Positions 17,341 through 26,412 of a stretch of DNA of 64,000 bases are shown here, piece by piece; position 1 is the first letter of the stretch; each line of letters begins with the position of its first letter. The notes beneath the pieces are model-generated. The model saw only the letters and a program-made list of their open reading frames with translations, was not told the DNA's origin and searched no databases. This DNA is from Terrisporobacter petrolearius (GTDB lineage Bacteria; Bacillota; Clostridia; Peptostreptococcales; Peptostreptococcaceae). The DNA is taken from assembly GCF_032598785.1 (NCBI RefSeq), contig NZ_CP102984.1; one strand, written 5' to 3'. The translations under genes were made by a program, and so were the position numbers.

Positions 17341-19734
17341 TTATATTTTGTTGTTAAAATTTATTTTAGCAATCTCTACTGCAGATTTTGCATCTTTAGA
17401 GTAATAATCCGCATTTATCTTTTGTGCATATTCTTCAGTAACTACTGCACCTCCTACGAATACTTTTGCATTAATTTGATTTTCTTTTAATGCTGATATT
17501 GTTTTTTTCATATTTTCTACAGTAGTGGTCATCAAAGCACTAAGCCCTATAAGTTCAATTTTTTCCTCTTTAGCTCTTTTTACAACCTCTTCTATAGGAA
17601 CATCTTTTCCTAAGTCAATAACTTCATAACCATAGTTCTCAAGCATTATTTTAACTATATTCTTTCCTATGTCATGAATATCTCCTTGAACAGTAGCAAC
17701 TATTATTTTTCCTTTTGAAGATGTATTATTACTTTTGCTCAATCTCTCTTTTATAATATTTAAAGCTACTTTTACCGTTTCTGCTGATTGTATCATCTGT
17801 GGTAAAAACAGCTCCCCTTTGTCATACTTAGCTCCTACAACATCTAATGCTGGAATTAACACTTGGTCTAAAACATAATGTTCATCTTTTGAGCCTAAAA
17901 TTTTTAAAGTCAAATCCTTTGCTTCTTCTTTTAAACCTCTTTCTATAGCATCTTCTAAAGTTAAATCATCATGTTTTTTATTTTCTTTCTGTTTACTCTC
18001 TTTAGAAACATCTCTAAATTTTTTAATATATTGTAAACAACCTTTATCCATATTGTTTATTACTTTATAAGCATATACAGATTCCACCATTACTTTGTCT
18101 TCTGTATTTATTATAGGTAAATCCAGCCCTGACCCTAATGCTAAATTTAAATAAGTGTTATTTAATCCCTGTCTATTAGGTATACCGAAAGATATATTTG
18201 AAACACCTAATATTGTCTTACAGCCTAGCTTCTCTTTTACCATCTTTATTGCTTTAATTGTTTCCATTGCCTCATCTTGTTGAGCAGATACAGTAAGAGA
18301 AAGACAATCTATAAAAATATCTTTTCTTTTTATTCCATATTGCTCTGCTCTTTCAACTATTTTTTGGGCTACATTAAATCTACCTTCTGCTGTACTTGGT
18401 ATTCCATTTTCGTCTAAAGTTAATCCTACTACACAGGCTCCATACTTTTTCGCAAGAGGTAATATGGCTTCTAGAGACTTTTCTTTACCATTAACAGAGT
18501 TAACTATTGTTCTTCCGTTGTAATATCTAAGACCTGCTTCTAAGGCTTCTATATTTGATGAATCTATTTGTAAAGGAGTATCTACAACTTCCTGTATACC
18601 CTTTACTACTCTTTTCATAGCTTTTTCTTCATCTAATTCTGGCACTCCAACATTAACATTGAGAATTTCTGATCCTTCTTTACTTTGTTCTAAGGCTAAA
18701 TTTATTACATAATCATTATTTCCACTAGTATATGCATCTATTAGAGGTTGTCTTCCTGTTGGATTCAATCTTTCTCCAACTATAGTTGGTACTTGTACAT
18801 CTACATATTTTGCAGCAGAACATACGATTGTAGATTCTCTTATTTTTGGTTCTTTCTTTTGTAACTTATCTATGTTATCACAAATTTCCTTAATAAAAGT
18901 TTCATTAGTTCCACAGCATCCGCCTATAATAGATACTCCTAAATCAACAAATTCTTTTACTCCTTGGAAAAATTCTTTTGCAGTCATTTTATATACAGTT
19001 TGATTATTTTCAATTACTGGTAAACCTGCATTGGCTTGAACAATTACAGGAACATTTGCTAACTCCGTAATTATTTTTACTATTGGCAGAAGCTGTTTAG
19101 GCCCAAGGGAACAGTTAACACCAAGGGCATCTACTCCTAGTCCTTCTATGGTAGCAACCATAGCCTCCGGTAAGCATCCTGTAAAACTTCTTCCATTTTC
19201 ATCAAATGTCATAGTACATATAATAGGTAAATTTGTATTCTCTTTTGCAGCAAGAACTGCTACTTTTGCCTCATAAAGGTCCATCATGGTTTCTATTATA
19301 ATTAAATCCACACCACTTTTTTCCCCTTGCACAGCTTGTCTTTTAAATATTTCATAAGCTCTATCAAAAGATAAAGTCCCCATAGGTTCTAACATTTCTC
19401 CTATTGGTCCAATATCTAGCGCCACAAATCTAGGCTTACTTTTATCACTTTCACTTATTGCTTGTTTCGCTATCGTAACGGCATTATCAATTATTTCTTC
19501 TACTGTGTATCCTAATTTAGTAATTTTTAATTCATTACATCCAAATGTATTTGTAGTTAATACATTACAGCCAGCTTCTAAATATTTTTTATATATTTTT
19601 AATAGTTTATTAGGATTTTTCAGTCCAAATATTTCTGGATTATCCCCAATAGGAAGGCCTTCTCTTTGAAGCATTGTCCCCATTGCACCATCAAATATTA
19701 GCAAATTATCCTTTAAATATTCTTTAATTTTCAC
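17341..19734 (-). CDS. metH: Cobalamin-dependent methionine synthase, lacking the reactivation domain
   Basis: This 797-residue protein contains the modules of MetH in order: homocysteine-binding barrel (FDGAMGTML near residue 14; zinc ligands in GVNCS near 223 and GGCCGTN near 289), pterin-binding barrel (GERLNPTGR near 335), B12 cap and B12-binding domain (DIHDIGKNIV near 690, the His being the lower cobalt ligand). The C-terminal SAM-dependent reactivation domain is absent and is encoded by the overlapping upstream gene. The GTG start at 19734 follows AAGGAGGG; the frame stays open further upstream but lies inside the neighbour. It methylates homocysteine supplied by LuxS. Confidence 0.94.
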   Translation of the reverse strand: MKIKEYLKDNLLIFDGAMGTMLQREGLPIGDNPEIFGLKNPNKLLKIYKKYLEAGCNVLTTNTFGCNELKITKLGYTVEEIIDNAVTIAKQAISESDKSKPRFVALDIGPIGEMLEPMGTLSFDRAYEIFKRQAVQGEKSGVDLIIIETMMDLYEAKVAVLAAKENTNLPIICTMTFDENGRSFTGCLPEAMVATIEGLGVDALGVNCSLGPKQLLPIVKIITELANVPVIVQANAGLPVIENNQTVYKMTAKEFFQGVKEFVDLGVSIIGGCCGTNETFIKEICDNIDKLQKKEPKIRESTIVCSAAKYVDVQVPTIVGERLNPTGRQPLIDAYTSGNNDYVINLALEQSKEGSEILNVNVGVPELDEEKAMKRVVKGIQEVVDTPLQIDSSNIEALEAGLRYYNGRTIVNSVNGKEKSLEAILPLAKKYGACVVGLTLDENGIPSTAEGRFNVAQKIVERAEQYGIKRKDIFIDCLSLTVSAQQDEAMETIKAIKMVKEKLGCKTILGVSNISFGIPNRQGLNNTYLNLALGSGLDLPIINTEDKVMVESVYAYKVINNMDKGCLQYIKKFRDVSKESKQKENKKHDDLTLEDAIERGLKEEAKDLTLKILGSKDEHYVLDQVLIPALDVVGAKYDKGELFLPQMIQSAETVKVALNIIKERLSKSNNTSSKGKIIVATVQGDIHDIGKNIVKIMLENYGYEVIDLGKDVPIEEVVKRAKEEKIELIGLSALMTTTVENMKKTISALKENQINAKVFVGGAVVTEEYAQKINADYYSKDAKSAVEIAKINFNNKI

Positions 19735-20443
19735 AATTATTGCCCTCCTTTTTATAATTACAATTATTTCTATTACTACAATTCTCACAAGATTTTTTAG
19801 TATTAGTAATTCCTTTGTAAGAAACTCCAATCAAAGCTACTACAGATTTTCTTGGAATCATTATTCCACTGTTTGTTACAGTTAGTCCTATTTCTCTTTG
19901 ACTATTTAGTAAATTATTAATATCAACATTTTTTTCTATGGGTAAATCTCCATATCCAGGACTATATCTATAAGTTATATATTTATCTTCTTTTAATAAT
20001 TTTTTTGCTATATTATCTTGAACTATATCACAAACTTCCTCTATAGCTGTTGTAGCACAAGCATCTATAATTATTCCTTTTGTTAAGTCTGTATATGTTA
20101 ATTTTCTAATTTCTCTTTCTATTTCTAACCCTAAAGTAGCACTCATTAATATACACTCATCACATTCTAACAACAAATTATATATGTCATCACTTTTTAA
20201 GGTCAGATTAGCCCCTTCTAAATAAACCTCACTCTTTGAGTCATATATTTGTAATTTTTTTATTTTATATTCTCTAAATATAAATCTTGGATTTATAATT
20301 TTTCTTGTTTTCTTAATGCACTGTTTAATCTTATCTGACAGATTATCATCTATGTCTTGATCTTTATATTGTAAATATCTTAAAACCTCTTTCTCATCTA
20401 TTTCAATTAAGTTTTTAATATTATCTATCATATTATTTTCCAT
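19724..20443 (-). CDS. MetH reactivation-domain protein
   Basis: A 239-residue stand-alone version of the methionine synthase activation domain, which binds S-adenosylmethionine and re-methylates inactive cob(II)alamin on MetH. The signature RYSPGYGDLPIE lies near residue 158, and TNSGIMIPRKSVVALIG near residue 191 is also typical. The end has a cysteine-rich tail with two close Cys-X2-Cys pairs. Its last bases overlap the metH start by 11 nt, implying translational coupling and equal supply of the two halves. It also overlaps the end of luxS by 11 nt. MENN and a Met four codons later are both possible starts. Confidence 0.88.
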   Translation of the reverse strand: MENNMIDNIKNLIEIDEKEVLRYLQYKDQDIDDNLSDKIKQCIKKTRKIINPRFIFREYKIKKLQIYDSKSEVYLEGANLTLKSDDIYNLLLECDECILMSATLGLEIEREIRKLTYTDLTKGIIIDACATTAIEEVCDIVQDNIAKKLLKEDKYITYRYSPGYGDLPIEKNVDINNLLNSQREIGLTVTNSGIMIPRKSVVALIGVSYKGITNTKKSCENCSNRNNCNYKKEGNNCEN

Positions 20444-20888
20444 AAATGTTCAAAGAGAACTCTTCTTCTAATGCTTTTTTTGCATATTCTTGTGCCCCAA
20501 ATAGAGATAAATCTCTATAATTTCCACATTCTATTGCAGATGCTGCTACCATCTCATTGCAGTCTATTACCTTTTGTAAAGCCTTTTCTAGCCCTAATTT
20601 CACTAAACTAGGATCTACATCACCCCACATTATTAAATAAAAACCAATTCTACAACCCATTGGTGATAAATCTATTATGTCCTCTAATTCTTCTCTCAAA
20701 TATGTAGCTAATAAATGTTCTAAACCATGTATAGCCGCTGTTCCAAAGGCTTCTATATTAGGTTGTAAAAATCTCAAATCAAATTTGCTAACCTTATCTC
20801 CCATTTTCCCTTCTAAAACACAACATTTTCTTACATAAGGTGCTTTTACTTTATTATGATCTAACTTAAAACTTTCTACTTCTTCCAT
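20433..20888 (-). CDS. luxS: S-ribosylhomocysteine lyase LuxS
   Basis: A 151-residue LuxS of standard length. It splits S-ribosylhomocysteine into homocysteine and DPD, the precursor of autoinducer 2. The metal site is intact: His54, catalytic Glu57 and His58 in IHGLEHLLA, and Cys in ECGNYRDLSLF near residue 123. The usual His after YRD is Leu here, and HTLEH is changed to HGLEH. It is the first gene of a luxS / reactivation protein / metH operon, so homocysteine made here feeds directly to methionine synthesis. AAGGAG precedes the ATG. Confidence 0.95.
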   Translation of the reverse strand: MEEVESFKLDHNKVKAPYVRKCCVLEGKMGDKVSKFDLRFLQPNIEAFGTAAIHGLEHLLATYLREELEDIIDLSPMGCRIGFYLIMWGDVDPSLVKLGLEKALQKVIDCNEMVAASAIECGNYRDLSLFGAQEYAKKALEEEFSLNIYGK

Positions 20889-21001
20889 ATTTTAAACTCC
20901 TTATATCAAATTGTTAATATATTATCCTAAAATAACGTTAATATTATTATAGTATTATTTTTTACTTTTTTCACAAATATTTCTAATTTTTAGACAAAAA
21001 A

Positions 21002-21028
21002 ACCTTTACCATTTTCACATGGTAAAGG
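21002..21028 (-). terminator. Terminator of the epimerase-like gene
   Basis: CCTTTACCAT and ATGGTAAAGG form a perfect 10-bp stem with a TTTCAC loop, followed on the minus strand by seven T. Confidence 0.88.
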
Positions 21029-21045
21029 CTAGTAATTTCTTTATC

Positions 21046-21906
21046 TTATCCTATTTGTAATACTTTTTCTATTTTATTTTTTATGCTTATCTTCTCTTGG
21101 TAAGTTTGTTTGTACCAACTATATAAAATTTCTATTCCATTATTTAATAGTACATTTGGAATATATAATCCATGTTGTATTATTTTATCTATATCTAAAT
21201 AATTTCCTCCAAATATTTCTTTTATCTCTGTATCAACAATATTTGAATCAGTATATTTAATATTAACTTCTCTCCCTATAATCTCACTATATATTTTTAT
21301 ATATTCCTCCAATGATATTACCTGAGGATTTGTAACATTATATATTTCTCTAACATGATTAGTTTTTAATAAGCTTAATAATACTTTTACAAAATCATCT
21401 ATATAAATAAATTGACCTTTTAAATTATTATTTTTAGGGATTACTATTTCAATTGATTTTTCTATTTTATGAAAAAAATATGTTTCTTTAGATATCTTGC
21501 TTTTATCACCATATATATGAGATGGTCTAATTATAATATAAGGAATTGATGTGTTTTGAATAAACTTTTCAATATTCAATACTTCCTCTTTAATATGATT
21601 TTCCTGAGATGATATTACTATATATTTTTTTAATGATTCATTGTTTAAATTACCAATAAGTATTTCTGCTTCTTCTTTATTTTTTATACTTATATCATAA
21701 ACATAGTCATACTTCTTATCTTTTAAAATGTCTTTTACTTCACGTGCATTGTTTCTGTCACAAATTAAATGCTTGTTTATTCCATTAAAGTTAATATTTT
21801 TAATGTCTTTTGCCATTATGTCCACCTTATATTTACTTTTAATTAAGTGCTTGGCTAGCGATGAACTAATAAAATCACTACCTCCCATAATTAAAATCGA
21901 ACACAT
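21046..21906 (-). CDS. NAD-dependent epimerase-like protein, divergent
   Basis: This 286-residue protein has the extended short-chain dehydrogenase/epimerase architecture: an N-terminal beta strand, YIIIRPSHIYGDKS near residue 128, GQFIYIDDFVKVLLSLL near 165 and IYNVTNPQVISLEEY near 189. The nucleotide-binding motif reads GGSDFISS instead of the usual GGTGFIGS, so two glycines are replaced, and no standard YXXXK pair is seen. It may bind nucleotide poorly or have a non-enzymatic role. GGAGG precedes the ATG and the gene stands alone. Confidence 0.72.
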   Translation of the reverse strand: MCSILIMGGSDFISSSLAKHLIKSKYKVDIMAKDIKNINFNGINKHLICDRNNAREVKDILKDKKYDYVYDISIKNKEEAEILIGNLNNESLKKYIVISSQENHIKEEVLNIEKFIQNTSIPYIIIRPSHIYGDKSKISKETYFFHKIEKSIEIVIPKNNNLKGQFIYIDDFVKVLLSLLKTNHVREIYNVTNPQVISLEEYIKIYSEIIGREVNIKYTDSNIVDTEIKEIFGGNYLDIDKIIQHGLYIPNVLLNNGIEILYSWYKQTYQEKISIKNKIEKVLQIG

Positions 21907-22078
21907 TTATAATACATCCTCCTTTTATATAATAATCCCTTATATATAGTATCACAACTTTCCATATTTTATGGCTTTGTTATTTTTTTAATTTATACTC
22001 TTATTTTTATACTTTTTCAACTTCTTTTATTTGTAAATTTTGAATAAGTTAAGAGCTAAATAATCTCTGTATATAAAA

Positions 22079-22114
22079 AAGAGATGAACTGCAAGGTAAT
22101 TACATTTCATCTCC
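22079..22114 (-). terminator. Terminator of the FAD oxidoreductase pair
   Basis: On the minus strand GAGATGAA pairs with TTCATCTC, followed by six T. It lies just after the stop of the second oxidoreductase gene. Confidence 0.7.
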
Positions 22115-22121
22115 TATGTTA

Positions 22122-23015
22122 TTAATTATTAATAATTTCTTCTATTAATAATTCGCTTTCTCTTTCTATTTCTTCTATATAATCATGAATATAAATTCCA
22201 TTTCCACAAGCATACACTTTTTCCTTTGATGTCATATATTCATCGTTTACCTCTGGTCCAGTAGTGTCTGGATTTAATTTTATTCCGCTTCTCATTGCAA
22301 CTAGTCCATCAGAAAGTTGTTGTTTAGCAAATAATATTGAATCACATTCTACTTCAATTTCTTCTTCATCATTACTTAAAATTGCTTTTTCTACACGACC
22401 TGTTCCCTCTATATTTGATATTTCATAATCGTAGTATATATTTTCTGTTAATCCATAAGTATTTATCTCTTCCTTATCAGAAATAATTCCTACTACTTCA
22501 ACATTACTTCTTTTTAGTTCTTTTTCAATCATATATAATGTATTCCAACCATCTATAGGAATTTTTCTGCCTGGTACCATATCCATAGCAAAAACTTTTT
22601 TTGCCATTCCTACAGTGTATATGCCTGAACATCTACTTCCTACCATGGTTACAGCTTTTCTAGATCCTTCTTTCGCTCCATTAGCTAATATAATTTTTTT
22701 ACATTTTATTTTCTCAATACCATTAGCTGAACTTGTACATAATACTTCATTATTTTCTTCAATTTTTAATACCATTGTATTTAGTTTTGTCTCAATGTTA
22801 TATCTTTCATATTCTTCGATTAAATAAGTTCTATAAAATTTACCTGTTATCTTTAATTCATTACTTATATTATAATTTCCTAAGCACAAGGCTCCTCCAA
22901 GTATATTATCTTTTTCTATTAATAATACATTTTTTATGCCTGACTTTTTTGCTTCTATGGCACAAAGCATACCTGCTGCACCACCACCTACAATTATTAG
23001 CTCATATGCTTCCAT
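22122..23015 (-). CDS. FAD-dependent oxidoreductase, partner of GlpA-like protein
   Basis: A 297-residue flavoprotein of the pyridine nucleotide-disulfide oxidoreductase type, similar to the second subunit of anaerobic glycerol-3-phosphate dehydrogenase-like complexes. The FAD-binding GXGXXG segment IVGGGAAGMLCAIEA is at residues 8-22, a central ILANGAKEG is near residue 110, and YACGNGIYIHD near 265 forms the C-terminal FAD site. It begins four bases after the stop of the upstream GlpA-like gene, so the two are an operon. The small DUF1667 protein that often completes such operons is absent; a terminator follows directly. Confidence 0.8.
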   Translation of the reverse strand: MEAYELIIVGGGAAGMLCAIEAKKSGIKNVLLIEKDNILGGALCLGNYNISNELKITGKFYRTYLIEEYERYNIETKLNTMVLKIEENNEVLCTSSANGIEKIKCKKIILANGAKEGSRKAVTMVGSRCSGIYTVGMAKKVFAMDMVPGRKIPIDGWNTLYMIEKELKRSNVEVVGIISDKEEINTYGLTENIYYDYEISNIEGTGRVEKAILSNDEEEIEVECDSILFAKQQLSDGLVAMRSGIKLNPDTTGPEVNDEYMTSKEKVYACGNGIYIHDYIEEIERESELLIEEIINN

Positions 23016-23018
23016 GGA

Positions 23019-24445
23019 TTAATCCTCCTTAAATCCTACTACTGAAGAACTTTCAATATTTTTATTAATTTCACTTATGTCTATATCTAATTCCTTACTT
23101 AAGATATCGCTTATAGGTATCATACATCCAATTCCTTGGCATCCTCCCATCATAGCTCTCGTTCTTCTTTTTACCCCATCTAAAGTTCTTGCCCCTAAAG
23201 GCCTTTTTATAGAGTCTATTATTTCACCTTCTGTAACAAACTCACATTTACATATCATTTGGCCATAAGCAGGATTTTCTTCTATTAATTTGTTTTTTTC
23301 TTCTATACTAAGTTCGTTCATTCTTATCATTTTTGTTCTATGAGATTTAAAATTTGCTTTATCTTCTAGTTTAATTTTGTCTTTTATTAAATCTATTACA
23401 TAATTCCCTATGGCTGGAGCGCAAGTTAAACCAGGAGAATCTATTCCTATTACATTAATAAAGTTTTTAGAATCTTTTGCTTCTTCAATAATGAAATCTT
23501 TAGTTTTAACTTTAGGTCTTATTCCACTAAAAGTATTTAGAACTCTATCAAAAGGTATTTTTCCCATAGTTTTTTTGCTTTTTTCTATTACTTCATCTAT
23601 TCCTTTTCTTGTAGTTTTTACATCCTCAGTTTCACTAGAAATAGCATTTGGTCCAATTAATAAATTTTCGTCTACTGTTGGAGTAACTAAAATCCCTTTA
23701 CTTAAGTCACTTGGTACTTGAAATAAAGTTTTTTTACAAAGCTCACCTGCTATTTTATCAAGCAAACAATACTCTCCCTTTACGCCTTCTATCTCATATT
23801 TAGTTTCACTTACTAAATTATTTAAAAATGCACCAGCTAAACCAGCCGCATTTATAATTATTTTAGCTTCTATAGATTTTTGATCTTTTATAATAAGTGT
23901 ATAAGATTCTTCACATTTTTTTATATCAATTACTTCATGTCCTAATAAAAAATCCACACCATTTTCACAAGCATTTTCAGCAAATGCTAATGTCATTTCA
24001 TAAGGATTTACTATACCGGAATTTTTCACATGTAAAGCTCCTACTACATCATCATTTATATTTTCTTCTAAATTTAAAACCTCATTTTTACCTAATATTT
24101 CTAATCCATTTATTCCTAATTCTTCTCCATTTGATCTTAATTGTTTTAATTTTTTAAACTCATCTTCGTTGAAAGCTAGTACTAAGGATCCGTTTCTTTT
24201 GAAAGAAAACTCTAACTCTTCAGATAAAGATTCTATTATTTTATTTGCCTCTAAATTTAATTTAGCTTTTAATGTTCCTTTTTTTCATTATATCCACCGT
24301 GAATAATTCCGCTATTAGCCTTGGATATTCCTTCTGATATATCTTGATTCTTATCTATTACTATCACCTCTAAATTATATTTAGATAATTCTCTGGCTAT
24401 GGAACAACCTACTATACCAGCACCTATGATTGCAATATCTTTCAA
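23019..24445 (-). pseudogene. GlpA-like FAD oxidoreductase with [2Fe-2S] domain, frameshifted
   Basis: Two frames together encode one protein of about 475 residues. The N-terminal part (TTG start at 24445 after GGAGGAG) has the FAD motif IIGAGIVGCSIARELS and SKANSGIIHGGYNE, then runs into a stop. The rest reads on in another frame from GTLKAKLNLEANK. One A is missing from the run at 24279-24285; eight A instead of seven restores the frame. The C-terminal half has IINAAGLAGAF and a BFD-type iron-sulfur domain (CKCEFVTEGEI and CQGIGCM). Intact homologues oxidise glycerol-3-phosphate or similar 2-hydroxy acids. It is a true pseudogene or a homopolymer sequencing error. Confidence 0.82.
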
Positions 24446-24589
24446 AACTGCTCCTCCTTAAATTATTATCAAATTTAATATTTACTAAATCATTCAAATT
24501 CATCAATATTATAATCCTCTTAAGATTTATTTTCCATATATTTCATTATTAAAAATATTCACTACTAATCTTTTCATTTTTACATCTAA

Positions 24590-24730
24590 TTAAGAATAAA
24601 TTCCTTTGTCTAATCCAAACGTTAATGTTTCACATACAATAACATCTAAGTTTGCTATTATTAAAGTGCCTAATATAACTGCCAATGCTAAATTATTTAT
24701 TAATTCATAAGAATGCTTTGCCTTTCCCAT
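24590..24730 (-). CDS. Possible 46-residue membrane peptide
   Basis: A short frame starting MGKAKHSYELINNLALAVIL and continuing with a hydrophobic stretch (residues 13-33), consistent with one membrane span. There is no Shine-Dalgarno sequence before the ATG. I recognise no family. It fills most of the gap between the GlpA-like gene and the divergent zinc-ribbon gene. It could be a real small protein, a gene fragment or chance. Confidence 0.25.
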   Translation of the reverse strand: MGKAKHSYELINNLALAVILGTLIIANLDVIVCETLTFGLDKGIYS

Positions 24731-24779
24731 AAAATCTATTACAAAATATTATGATATAATTAATATGGGAGTTGATATT

Positions 24780-25148
24780 ATGTTTTTTATTGGTGGTATT
24801 TCCAATGGAGAGAAGAAACTAGATTATGTTCAAACTATGGTTTGTCCTATGTGTGGATCATTTGGAAGAATGGAAGTTTATATGACTTATATGTGCTTCA
24901 GTCTTTTCTTTATTCCCCTTTTTAAATGGAATAAAAAATACTATATAAAAAGTACTTGTTGTAATAGTATTTATATTTTAAATAATGATTTAGGAATAAA
25001 AATAAGTAGGGGAGAAAACATACTAATTTCAGAAAATGATTTACAATTAGCAAATTATATTCAGCCTACTATAAATAGATGCTCCAATTGTGGATACATA
25101 AGCAATGAAGATTTTCAATATTGTCCTAAGTGTGGAAAGAAACTATAA
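24780..25148 (+). CDS. Zinc-ribbon protein
   Basis: A 122-residue protein with a Cys pair near the start (VCPMCGS), a short hydrophobic central segment (CFSLFFIPLFKW, perhaps a re-entrant or single membrane segment), CC further on, and a C-terminal zinc ribbon with CSNCGY and CPKCGKK. The layout matches zinc-ribbon family proteins of unknown role in clostridia. The start at the second ATG is supported by GGGAG eight bases upstream. It converges on the PhnA-like gene through a shared terminator. Confidence 0.75.
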   Translation: MFFIGGISNGEKKLDYVQTMVCPMCGSFGRMEVYMTYMCFSLFFIPLFKWNKKYYIKSTCCNSIYILNNDLGIKISRGENILISENDLQLANYIQPTINRCSNCGYISNEDFQYCPKCGKKL

Positions 25149-25159
25149 TTTTAAGAAAT

Positions 25160-25195
25160 AAAATAAGAACTAGATTAAAATCTAGTTCTTATTTT
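25160..25195. terminator. Bidirectional terminator between zinc-ribbon and yjdM genes
   Basis: AAAATAAGAACTAGA (25160-25174) pairs perfectly with TCTAGTTCTTATTTT (25181-25195) around TTAAAA, giving T-rich tails on both strands. Confidence 0.88.
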
Positions 25196-25198
25196 ATA

Positions 25199-25540
25199 CT
25201 ATGCTTTTTTCACAACACTTGATTTTAGTTTCATAGCTCCGAAACCATCTATTTTACATTCTATATCATGTCCATCAGTAGCATCAGGAACTAAACGTAT
25301 ACTTTTAACTTTTGTTCCTATTTTTATAGAAGATGAAGATCCTTTTACTTTAAGATCTTTTATTACTGTTACAGCATCTCCATCATTTAATATATTTCCG
25401 TTTGCATCTTTTATTACATTTTCTTCTGTAGATTCTTCTGTTTGTGACCATTCATGAGCACATTCTGGGCAAACATATAAAGTTCCATCTTCATAAGTAT
25501 ATTCTGAATTACATTTAGGGCAATTTGGATAATTTTCCAT
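25199..25540 (-). CDS. yjdM: PhnA/YjdM-family zinc-ribbon protein
   Basis: A 113-residue protein of the YjdM (historically PhnA) family. It has an N-terminal zinc ribbon, CPKCNSEYTYEDGTLYVCPEC (two Cys-X2-Cys pairs), with HEW after it, and a C-terminal SH3-like barrel (DGDAVTVIKDLKVKG near residue 53 and VKSIRLV near 78). Despite the old name it is not established as a phosphonate enzyme. GAGG precedes the ATG. It is transcribed alone. Confidence 0.9.
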   Translation of the reverse strand: MENYPNCPKCNSEYTYEDGTLYVCPECAHEWSQTEESTEENVIKDANGNILNDGDAVTVIKDLKVKGSSSSIKIGTKVKSIRLVPDATDGHDIECKIDGFGAMKLKSSVVKKA

Positions 25541-25710
25541 GATATTATTTCCTCTCTTTCTTATGTCTAATTCTTAAAATAGAATTTTTCATTATATAAC
25601 AGCTTTGTAGCCTTTCATATTGTATCATATTTTTATGACTTAACAATATCCCTATATACAATTAGTTTATCTATTTTATAGTTTTTTATATAATATTCTA
25701 CATTAAATAT

Positions 25711-25738
25711 AAAAGAGAGGAACTGTTGCCCTCTCTTT
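25711..25738 (-). terminator. Terminator of the PTS/transketolase operon
   Basis: AAAGAGAGG and CCTCTCTTT form a 9-bp stem with a loop of about ten bases just after the transaldolase-like stop codon; the minus-strand tail is TTTTATATT. Confidence 0.78.
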
Positions 25739-25749
25739 CTATCTTAACT

Positions 25750-26397
25750 TTATTTCCCAAATGCTGCTTCATAATCTTTAACGAATTTTTCTATTCCGCT
25801 TGTAGTTAATGGATGATTAAACATTTGATTATATAATTTATATGGTATTGTTGCTATATGAGCACCAGCTAAAGCACTTTCATGTACATGCATTGGATGT
25901 CTTATACTCGCTGATATTATTTCTGTTTGTATATTGTGTATTTGGAATATTTCACTTATCTGTGAAATTAAATTTATTCCTACTGTTCCTATGTCATCTA
26001 ATCTTCCTACAAATGGACTTACATAAGTTGCACCAGCTCTTGCAGCCATTAAAGCTTGAACTGCTGAGAATATTAATGTTACATTAGTTTTTATTCCCTT
26101 TTGAGATAATATTTTTACTGCTTTTAATCCTTCTTTACACATTGGTAATTTTATTACTATATTTTCATGTATTTTAACTAATTCCTCTGCTTCTCTAACC
26201 ATCTCATCACATTGCAGAGCAATTACTTCTGCACTTATTGGTCCATCAACTATTTCTGTTATTTCTTTCATTGCAGAAACTATATCTCTACCTTCTTTTG
26301 CAATTAATGAAGGATTAGTTGTAACCCCACATATAACTCCTAATTCTGCTATTTCTCTTATTTCGTCTATATTAGCTGTATCTATAAATAATTTCAT
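25750..26397 (-). CDS. Transaldolase-like / fructose-6-phosphate aldolase family enzyme
   Basis: A 215-residue member of the small transaldolase group (TalC/FSA). It has the start FIDTANIDEIREIAELG, GVTTNPSLIAKEG near residue 24, and the Schiff-base lysine in KGIKTNVTLIFS near residue 85. YVSPFVGRLDDIG near 127 is also typical. TalC transaldolases and fructose-6-phosphate aldolases cannot be told apart reliably by eye. The two transketolase genes directly upstream favour transaldolase activity in the non-oxidative pentose phosphate pathway. It is the last gene of the operon. Confidence 0.9.
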   Translation of the reverse strand: MKLFIDTANIDEIREIAELGVICGVTTNPSLIAKEGRDIVSAMKEITEIVDGPISAEVIALQCDEMVREAEELVKIHENIVIKLPMCKEGLKAVKILSQKGIKTNVTLIFSAVQALMAARAGATYVSPFVGRLDDIGTVGINLISQISEIFQIHNIQTEIISASIRHPMHVHESALAGAHIATIPYKLYNQMFNHPLTTSGIEKFVKDYEAAFGK

Positions 26398-26412
26398 TTT
26401 TATCTCCTTAAA

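Noticed and set aside
21741..21756. CACGTG-containing sequence as a third parS site
   Set aside because: Only about 10 of 16 positions match and it lies in the coding sequence of the epimerase-like gene.
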